Source: Pandoraea pneumonica
GTDB taxonomy: Bacteria > Pseudomonadota > Gammaproteobacteria > Burkholderiales > Burkholderiaceae
Assembly (NCBI RefSeq): GCF_902459645.1
Contig: NZ_CABPSK010000001.1
Location: forward strand, 1,488,001 to 1,552,000
Direction: 5' to 3'
Length of the DNA stretch: 64,000 nt
Both the position numbers and the translations under genes were made by a program. Positions 58,445 to 64,000 of the stretch are shown one piece after another (position 1 is the first letter of the stretch; each line of letters begins with the position of its first letter). The notes beneath the pieces were generated by a model, which did not search any database, had not been told where the DNA came from, and was given only the letters and a program-made list of their open reading frames with translations.

Positions 58445-58637
58445 CACCGTCAAATTCAAGGTTGCCGATGTTTGCAAACGAACGCCTATGTTAATGCGAG
58501 TGCACGCACTCGGCCATCCGCATGAGTACTATCCGGCGGACGCGTTGTTTTGCTGTGCGAAATAGGCAAATTCAGGCGACTTGAGGAGACATCAGGCAGC
58601 ATCAGGCGCGGCGTCACCAAACGCCAGCTCGCCCCGC

Positions 58638-59363
58638 TCACGTCTCGAATAAATGGCGCGCGCCGCGTTGCGCCGCGATGTAAATGGCTTCGCCGCGATT
58701 GCGGGCACCGAGCCGCCGGTACAACGCCGACACGTGCGTCTTGGCCGTCCCCTCGGAGATCACCAATTGCTGGCAAATCGTCTTGATCGAGAGACCGCGC
58801 GAGAGCAACGCGAGAATTTCATACTGCCGCTGCGAGATGCCGAGCAGCGCCGACTCCGCCAATTGGGTCGCCTTGTCGCCGCCCAACGGAAACACCGGCA
58901 TGCGCGAGAGCGGCAGCGCTTCGCCCAGCGCCTCCTGGCGCCAGAGCACGAGCAACGCCGAGAGTGCTTCTTCGGGCACGTAACGCCCGCCCGAAAACGC
59001 CACGTCGAAGACCGAACGAATCCGCGCGAGCGAGTTCGGCCACGGCAGACACGCGGTCACACCGGCCTGTAACCAGCGAATGATCTCGTCGGGAAAACCC
59101 GCATCGCCCACCACGATGACCGGCACCGGCGGCGTACATTCGCCAGCCATGGCACACAAGGTATCGATGACCGGCGTGCGCGCCACCGACTCGTCGAGCA
59201 CGAGCGCGCGCCGCGACGGCAGTTCGCGCAGCCAAAGCCAGTCCTGTCCCGTGACGTCGTCAACGTGACGCAGTACCGGTAGTGTCGCGTTCGCTTCGGT
59301 ATGCAACGCGACTTGCAGGCCGCTCAGCCAGGTGGCAGCCTCACCCACGACCAGCACACGCAT
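58638..59363 (-). CDS. LuxR-family regulator with degenerate receiver
   Basis: Protein of 241 residues. The C-terminal LuxR helix-turn-helix is clear (ISQRQYEILALLSRGLSIKTICQQLVISEGTAKTHVSALYRRLGA). The N-terminal domain has a receiver-like outline (MRVLVVGEAATWLSGLQ, LVLDESVA, VPVIVVGDAGFPDE) but lacks the acidic pair after the first strand and the conserved late lysine. It is therefore probably not phosphorylated in the usual way. Target genes unknown; the CoA-transferase operon downstream and the amyloid operon to the right are candidates. Confidence 0.82.
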   Translation of the reverse strand: MRVLVVGEAATWLSGLQVALHTEANATLPVLRHVDDVTGQDWLWLRELPSRRALVLDESVARTPVIDTLCAMAGECTPPVPVIVVGDAGFPDEIIRWLQAGVTACLPWPNSLARIRSVFDVAFSGGRYVPEEALSALLVLWRQEALGEALPLSRMPVFPLGGDKATQLAESALLGISQRQYEILALLSRGLSIKTICQQLVISEGTAKTHVSALYRRLGARNRGEAIYIAAQRGARHLFET

Positions 59364-59767
59364 GGTTTCCCCTGTCGATACGGCCGCCCCCTGAGCCGCC
59401 GTTCCCCGTACTTGCTAATTTTGTGACGCGCGTCGTGTTGTCATGTTGTCTACGGACTGCGGCCACCCTTTGCGCAGTCCATCAGCCAAAAACCGAAGAA
59501 GTCTTCGGTCTTGCGCTATCCGGTTGTACGTTCGACGCGTCACCTCGTTGTCCGACCAGTTTATGCGCGAAGCCCGCGCAACGGCGAGCCCGCGGGCCTG
59601 TGACGCCCACCGTTGTTGCCTTTGCGCGACAAACCGCAATTTGCGTAAATTAATTACTCAAACGAACAAAACCGCGCTATTACTTTTTTCCCCTTTCCTT
59701 TCTGAAAACGCGCCATAAAATACAGCCAATGTCGCGAGAACAGCATGCGGAGGCCGGGGGGCACGCC
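59364..59767. other. AT-rich intergenic region without recognised gene
   Basis: About 400 bases between divergent genes. The right part (59640-59720) is markedly A+T-rich and probably holds the promoter of the exported protein gene. No confident -10/-35 pair, RNA gene or operator is seen. Confidence 0.4.
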
Positions 59768-60163
59768 ATGTCATACATATCCGTCAGTACGACGCGCACT
59801 GCCATGTTCTGCGTGGCCGTTGCGTGCTTCACCGCACCGGTCCACGCCGACTCGTTCGACGTGAGTGCCGTGCCGGTGGCCGTCAGCGATGCGCTGCTCA
59901 ACAGCACTCGCGCGACCAACGCGCAACGCGCACTTGTCACCAGCCTGCCAGGTGCCGCCCCTTCGGCGATCGCCCCGCTCACTGCCACGACGGTCGCGAA
60001 CAACGTGCGTCTGTGGGATGAAGTGATCCCGCCCGCACCATCACCCAAACCCACACAAGCATCGACGTCGGGCATGCCACGTACCGTCGTCGCCAGCTCA
60101 CAAAGTAATCTTCAATCCACCAGTCTGAACGTCAGCGCCAGTTCGTCGCGCATGCCGCGCTAA
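59768..60163 (+). CDS. Small exported protein of unknown function
   Basis: Protein of 131 residues. The ATG at 59768 has GGGGGG six bases upstream and opens a signal peptide (SYISVSTTRTAMFCVAVACFTAPVHA, cleavage after AHA-like VHA expected). The mature part is Ser/Thr/Ala/Pro-rich without cysteines. I do not recognise it. It converges on the barrel gene of the amyloid operon and may be unrelated to it. Confidence 0.55.
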   Translation: MSYISVSTTRTAMFCVAVACFTAPVHADSFDVSAVPVAVSDALLNSTRATNAQRALVTSLPGAAPSAIAPLTATTVANNVRLWDEVIPPAPSPKPTQASTSGMPRTVVASSQSNLQSTSLNVSASSSRMPR

Positions 60164-60204
60164 CTGACAAAACGACTACGCGGCGACGTTAGACCACTTT
60201 CTGC

Positions 60205-60247
60205 AAAAACAAGGCCCGGCCAACTTCGGCCGGGCCTTTTGTTTTGC
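60205..60247. terminator. Bidirectional terminator after fapF-like gene
   Basis: Eleven-bp perfect stem AAGGCCCGGCC (60211-60221) with GGCCGGGCCTT (60228-60238), 6-base loop, with TTTTGTTTT to the right and a T-run when read leftward. It ends both the small exported gene and the amyloid operon. Confidence 0.9.
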
Positions 60248-60249
60248 GA

Positions 60250-61581
60250 TCAGAACGTGTACGGGAACCGCACACCGATCACATAGTTCGGGGCATCCGG
60301 CGACATACCGGCGTTGACGTACCCGTTGATCGTCCAGTGCTTGTCGATCGCGTAGTTGATGCCGAAGTTGAGCGACGCGGCGTTGGTGTTGCTGCCCGCC
60401 ACCGTCGTCCAGCTCGAGCCCGGCGACTGCGTCTTCGTCGCGCGCGAAATGGCCGTCGAGTACGAGATCGAGAGCGCCGTCTTGTCGTTGAGTGCCAATG
60501 CCATCCCGGCGCCCACCTGAACGATGTCGCCCAGCTTGACCTTCGCCGGCGACACCGTGCCTTCGATGGTCGAGATGTCGTCGAACGAGCGTGCCACGTT
60601 GTACGTGTAAGCCACGTTCGCAAACAGCACGATCGGATCGTAGGTACGCAGGAACGACAACCCGGCCGTGAACGCCCAAATACCGTTACCCGTCGGCAGA
60701 CGCGACGGCGTGGTCAGGTTGTTGTTGGTCGGGTCGGGCGTGCCGAGCTTGATACCGAACGGCGACGTGCCGGTCGGTGCCGTCACCCGCAACGACGCGA
60801 CGATGTCAGGCCAGTTCTGCGACTCTTTGACGATCTGGTAATACAACGCCGCATTCACGTCGCCGATGTTCGCCGAGTTCTTGCTGATGTCGCTGATCGA
60901 CGACGCCGCACCGCCCACACCGCCCGCAATAAAGTCGGAATTGCGATACAGATACGGCACGTCGAACGCCACGCTCATCCGGTCGCTGATGCCGTAGCGC
61001 GTGTTGACGTCGAACGTCCACACGTTGGCTTTGGTTTCGCCGAGATTCAACTGACCGAGAAAGATCGCGTCGAGCGCAAGAAAGCCGCTCAGCACCAGTT
61101 GCCGACGATCGTAGTAGCTGTAGCTGATACCGGCATCGATGGTGAGCTTGTGGTCGAAGAGCGGCGCGTGCTGCGCTTGCACGACGGCCTCTTCCGCCGG
61201 TGTGCGTTGCGAGTCGCTCTCGCTCTTTTGCATCTGCTGCGTTTCGCCGATCGGCGTGGCGCTCGTGGGGCCTGCCGCCCCTGCCGAGCCGCCTGCCGGT
61301 GTGCCTGCCGAGCCGGCGGCGGAGCCGTCACCGGGCGAGACTTGCGCGATCTGCGCGGTATCCCAGGCCGTGAGCCCGCGTCCGCGTTGCGCCATCTCGA
61401 TGTCGGTCAGGCGTTGCTTCAGAGAAGAAATTTCCCGCTGCTGCCGGTCGACCATATCCATCAACATCTGAATACGATTGTCCGGCGATGGGTCCGTATG
61501 CTCCTGAGCCTGGGCCGATAGCGTGAAAAGCAGTACACCCCAAGTAATGGCGGCAACGGGAAAAAAACGGTGAGTCTTCAT
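60250..61581 (-). CDS. fapF: FapF-like outer-membrane amyloid secretion channel
   Basis: Outer-membrane barrel of 443 residues. The signal peptide ends SAQAQ. Residues about 32-65 form a coiled coil (RIQMLMDMVDRQQREISSLKQRL), matching the trimerising helix of FapF. A Gly/Ala/Ser-rich linker and a beta-barrel follow, with the striking SYYDRRQLVLSGFLALDAIFLG and a C-terminal aromatic (FPYTF). In Pseudomonas FapF is the pore that exports FapB/FapC. The ATG at 61581 follows a G-run; codons upstream are not protein-like. It is 384 bases from the preceding gene and may have its own promoter. Confidence 0.82.
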   Translation of the reverse strand: MKTHRFFPVAAITWGVLLFTLSAQAQEHTDPSPDNRIQMLMDMVDRQQREISSLKQRLTDIEMAQRGRGLTAWDTAQIAQVSPGDGSAAGSAGTPAGGSAGAAGPTSATPIGETQQMQKSESDSQRTPAEEAVVQAQHAPLFDHKLTIDAGISYSYYDRRQLVLSGFLALDAIFLGQLNLGETKANVWTFDVNTRYGISDRMSVAFDVPYLYRNSDFIAGGVGGAASSISDISKNSANIGDVNAALYYQIVKESQNWPDIVASLRVTAPTGTSPFGIKLGTPDPTNNNLTTPSRLPTGNGIWAFTAGLSFLRTYDPIVLFANVAYTYNVARSFDDISTIEGTVSPAKVKLGDIVQVGAGMALALNDKTALSISYSTAISRATKTQSPGSSWTTVAGSNTNAASLNFGINYAIDKHWTINGYVNAGMSPDAPNYVIGVRFPYTF

Positions 61582-61769
61582 GATCCCCCCCGGGTGAAAG
61601 TGCGGCGAGCGCCTTGCGACGGCATGCCGCGCGCAATCCAACAAACACGTGTTACCGAACGACGGTTGTCCTAGCTGCTCGACTGCGGAGCGACGCATGC
61701 AGGTTGTTTTTGCCGTGATTCGCGACCCTGCCGACGTCACCCTCTTGTTCGCTGCGCACCTCTGTACCC

Positions 61770-61792
61770 GTTACATCCGTAACATCCGTTAC
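61770..61792. promoter_or_regulatory. Triple alternating GTTAC/GTAAC half-site in the fapE-fapF gap
   Basis: Three 5-bp half-sites, GTTAC, GTAAC and GTTAC, each separated by ATCC, occur at 61770-61774, 61779-61783 and 61788-61792. The pattern makes two overlapping inverted repeats. It looks like an operator in the 384-base gap before the barrel gene. The rest of 61582-61965 shows no gene. Confidence 0.4.
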
Positions 61793-61965
61793 GCCCGCCG
61801 CAGACATCCTCGCGTGTGCGTATCGTTTGCCGGACTCAAGTACAAAGCAGCGTTGCCCCTTTCGTTGTCATTGCGCCCGCTAACCGACTAACCGACACCG
61901 GGCGCTGCTGGCTTCGCGTGACTGCGGCCGTACTGCTGTGCCGCCGCAACCACGCGAGCTGGGTT

Positions 61966-62733
61966 TCAGTGACGCACGACGACCATGTTCGCCATTGCGT
62001 TCTGAATGCCGAGCTGTCGAAGGGCATTCGACGTCAGCGGATTCGATTGCAAGTTCAATTGCAGCGTGTTCATCACCTGCTGCGCGTTGCCTGCGACCTG
62101 TACGACCTGCATGATTTGATTCATCGCGCCACCGGCACCGCCCGCCACGCTCTGGCCGAGATTGCCGTTGGGCGTATTCAATGCAATTTGCATGCCTGCG
62201 GACGTGATCGCCACGCTCGCGCTCAAATTGCCCACCGTGGTTTGCGAGTTGGTCTGACCTTGTGCGCTGGTGGGCACCAATGTCGTCAGCGACACGCCGG
62301 GGGCGTACTGGATGGTGGCCGTGTTGAGCGCGTTATTGGCATTGCCCGCCACTTGCGAGACCTGCGCCACGCCGTTGACCAGTACGCTGGCGGCGCCGGC
62401 GACGGCCTGGGTAATTGGGGTGGTCGCGTTCACCACGCCCGGGATGATGCCGGTCGAGGCAGCGGTCTGGACTTGATAGCCCGTGTTGTTGGCGTTCTGG
62501 TTCACACCGAGCACGCCGGTGGCCGCGAGACTGGCCCCGGTCGGCATTTGCCATTGCGACTGCATCACGAGCTGAAAGCCGGTGATCATGTTCTGCTGTG
62601 CGTATTTGCCGGTGGCTTGTGCAAGCACGTCGTCACCGACGGCCTGCCAGCTATCGGGCACCACGCCCGACGCGAATGCCGGCACGGCACTCACAACGAA
62701 CGGAATGGCCAGCATCGGGACGTAACGGTTCAT
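61966..62733 (-). CDS. fapE: FapE-like exported protein
   Basis: Exported protein of 255 residues with a signal peptide ending AFAS. Two related segments, VSQVAGNANNALNT and VVQVAGNAQQVMNT, resemble the paired motif of Pseudomonas FapE. The rest is Ala/Gly/Asn/Gln/Thr-rich. FapE is a minor extracellular fibre component in Pseudomonas. It starts 12 bases after the peptidase gene. Assignment rests on position and motif style. Confidence 0.7.
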   Translation of the reverse strand: MNRYVPMLAIPFVVSAVPAFASGVVPDSWQAVGDDVLAQATGKYAQQNMITGFQLVMQSQWQMPTGASLAATGVLGVNQNANNTGYQVQTAASTGIIPGVVNATTPITQAVAGAASVLVNGVAQVSQVAGNANNALNTATIQYAPGVSLTTLVPTSAQGQTNSQTTVGNLSASVAITSAGMQIALNTPNGNLGQSVAGGAGGAMNQIMQVVQVAGNAQQVMNTLQLNLQSNPLTSNALRQLGIQNAMANMVVVRH

Positions 62734-62745
62734 GATGTTCTGGTC

Positions 62746-63456
62746 TCAAAACAGGTTCGACCGGATGATGCCGAAGTCCACCATCGGGGTCGCTGTCGTC
62801 CCGGTCGACAAGGCGCTGTCGCGCAACTTGATCGCCTGAGACTCGTTTCCTTTGAGTAGCGGAGAATCCTCCAGGAACGGCTTGCCGATCACCGCCAACA
62901 CCAAGCCATTCCACTGCTTGGCAAAATCGGCCTGCTCGATAATTCGGTTGCCCAATGCGGGATCGGACACGAAGATGCGTCCGTCTTTCGCCGCCTTGAT
63001 GAGCACGAAGTGCTGATAACCGTTGACATCGATGAGCGCGATGACCGGAATCTTCAGGTCGTAAAGCGCATTGATGTCTACCTTGAAGCCACGCCCCTCG
63101 AGTCCGAGTGTCTCGACGAATTTCTTCATATCGAGCATCGAGAACCCATTCTTGATGACGGTCTCCGGATTGGAGAAGACCATCATTCGCTTGATCATTT
63201 CCGCCTCGGGAATATCGATCCCGTAGCCGTATTGCAGCAGCGTTGCGAGCGCTGCGGAACCACAACTGAAGTCGTACTGTTGCTGAACCAGATTCACGTA
63301 GTGCATCGATTTGAATGACCGCATCTTCTTGACCGCCGGTACACCAGTCGAAGAATCCAGGTTCACCGATGCATACTGCGCGTGCCCGGCCACGCTTGCG
63401 CACGCCAGAGCGCAAACAGTAGCGATCCGTACTACGGCACGACGCGCATCACTCAT
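62746..63456 (-). CDS. fapD: FapD-like C39 cysteine peptidase
   Basis: Papain-like C39 peptidase of 236 residues without a transporter domain. The signal peptide ends VAGHA. Catalytic Cys65 lies in YDFSCGSAALATLL, His149 in GYQHFVLI, and Asp165 in SDPALG. Pseudomonas FapD has the same layout and is needed for amyloid export. The ATG at 63456 is chosen because GAGGTG lies five bases upstream. It sits directly after a terminator-like hairpin. Confidence 0.85.
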   Translation of the reverse strand: MSDARRAVVRIATVCALACASVAGHAQYASVNLDSSTGVPAVKKMRSFKSMHYVNLVQQQYDFSCGSAALATLLQYGYGIDIPEAEMIKRMMVFSNPETVIKNGFSMLDMKKFVETLGLEGRGFKVDINALYDLKIPVIALIDVNGYQHFVLIKAAKDGRIFVSDPALGNRIIEQADFAKQWNGLVLAVIGKPFLEDSPLLKGNESQAIKLRDSALSTGTTATPMVDFGIIRSNLF

Positions 63457-63469
63457 GACACACCTCATG

Positions 63470-63501
63470 AAAAAACCGGTCCGGGAAGCCCCGGACCGGT
63501 T
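63470..63501 (-). terminator. Intra-operon terminator/attenuator between amyloid gene and fapD
   Basis: A 12-bp perfect stem (63474-63485 and 63490-63501, AACCGGTCCGGG) with a 4-base loop. Read leftward it runs directly into TTTTTTC. It sits 8 bases past the amyloid stop codon and 14 bases before the peptidase start. Partial readthrough would leave the subunit message far more abundant than the export-machinery message. Confidence 0.85.
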
Positions 63502-63508
63502 ATGCACT

Positions 63509-64000
63509 TCACTTGATTGCCGAGATTGCGAGGCTGTTGCTCTGGACGTTGCCGATACCCGATGCCACGTTCACACCGATGTTGCCGGTTGCGCCAGCCA
63601 GGGCACCTGCGCCCAGCGATGCCGTCGCGATGAAGTTGCCCGAAGCTGCCATACCGGCCTTTTGGTCGGTTTGCGCCGTCGAGTTAGCTGCACCACCCGA
63701 GTACCAGCCGCTTGCCCCTTGCGAGACAGCTGCGGCCAGGCCGTTTTGCTGCACGTTGCCGATACCCGATGCCACGTTCACACCGACGTTGCCGCTCGCA
63801 CCGGCAAGGGCACCATCACCCACGCTGGCGTTCACATAGTATTGCGAGAGGCTGGCCGAACCCTTCGACGACTGGTTCGCAAACACCTGAGCCGACGCAT
63901 ACACCGGCTGAGCATTGAGCGAAGCGATCGCGACGTTGTTGGCCTGTGCGTTGTCAGCACCTGCGGCCACGTTCACGCCCATGTTGCCGTTAGCACCGGC
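63509..64000 (-). CDS. fapC: FapC/FapB-like functional amyloid repeat protein, 5' end outside window
   Basis: The C-terminal 163 residues of a repeat protein that continues past the right edge. Three imperfect repeats are present, each with the core GN(M/V/I)GVNVA(A/S)G and a following N/Q-rich piece (ADNAQANN, IGNVQQNG, IGNVQSNS). They are 65-69 residues apart and separated by Ser/Ala/Gly/Tyr linkers. This is the FapB/FapC amyloid pattern. The position directly upstream of the peptidase fits FapC. The CxxC near the C-terminus of Pseudomonas FapC is absent; the protein ends LAISAIK. Confidence 0.8.
   Translation of the reverse strand, partial: AGANGNMGVNVAAGADNAQANNVAIASLNAQPVYASAQVFANQSSKGSASLSQYYVNASVGDGALAGASGNVGVNVASGIGNVQQNGLAAAVSQGASGWYSGGAANSTAQTDQKAGMAASGNFIATASLGAGALAGATGNIGVNVASGIGNVQSNSLAISAIK

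Noticed and set aside
61649-61891. An 80-codon rightward frame in the gap before the channel gene
   Set aside because: No ribosome-binding site, no signal or motif, and it runs against the operon.

Overview
The window looks like about 64 kb of a Burkholderiaceae chromosome. Pandoraea is the best guess and a close relative is possible. The reasons are the high G+C content, a phasin gene, a pyruvate dehydrogenase operon whose E3 carries its own lipoyl domain, and two housekeeping runs typical of Burkholderiales: ndk-rlmN-rodZ-ispG-hisS-yfgM-bamB-der-hfq-hflX-hflK-hflC-hisZ-purA and surE-pcm-nlpD-rpoS. No rRNA, tRNA, insertion sequence or CRISPR array was recognised. The genus is an inference from gene content, not a database match.

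Layout. 1-2.8 kb: end of pyrD, then an amino-acid ABC receptor and permease with no ATPase. 2.8-5.0 kb: lutA and lutB with no lutC beside them. 5.1-9.1 kb: an accessory patch with three unrecognised genes that seem to share a helical motif, and an IclR regulator divergent from one of them across a clear inverted repeat. 9.4-13.8 kb: a penicillin-binding-protein endopeptidase, a nitroreductase, and a coupled deacetylase/EamA-exporter pair. 14-15 kb: phasin, with a promoter bracketed by two copies of a 16-bp inverted motif. 15-22 kb: aceE-aceF-(HslV-like Ntn hydrolase)-lpdA, divergent from a PAS histidine kinase/FixJ-type regulator pair (22.3-25.4 kb). 25.6-29.6 kb: folD, an M3 oligopeptidase and a DUF4189 protein. 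29.9-46.5 kb: a long leftward housekeeping block covering nucleotide synthesis, membrane protease control, RNA chaperone, ribosome assembly, outer-membrane assembly, isoprenoids, cell shape and RNA modification. 46.9-54.1 kb: a Bax-inhibitor-1 protein, rlmD, an exonuclease and the rpoS locus. 54.2-58.4 kb: a complete sulfonate/nitrate-type ABC importer behind a CoA-transferase gene. 58.6-60.2 kb: a LuxR-type regulator with a degenerate receiver, and a small exported protein.

The right end (60.25-64.0 kb) is the most striking part. Four leftward genes in order encode an amyloid-like repeat protein (cut by the window edge), a C39-type cysteine peptidase, a protein with paired QVAGNA motifs, and an outer-membrane barrel with an N-terminal coiled coil. 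This matches the order and architecture of fapC-fapD-fapE-fapF, the functional-amyloid export operon known from Pseudomonas. A strong hairpin with a U-run lies between the amyloid gene and the peptidase gene and probably sets subunit-to-machinery stoichiometry.

The other candidate for something little described is the proteasome-like hydrolase inside the pyruvate dehydrogenase operon. It resembles the betaproteobacterial proteasome homologue (BPH).
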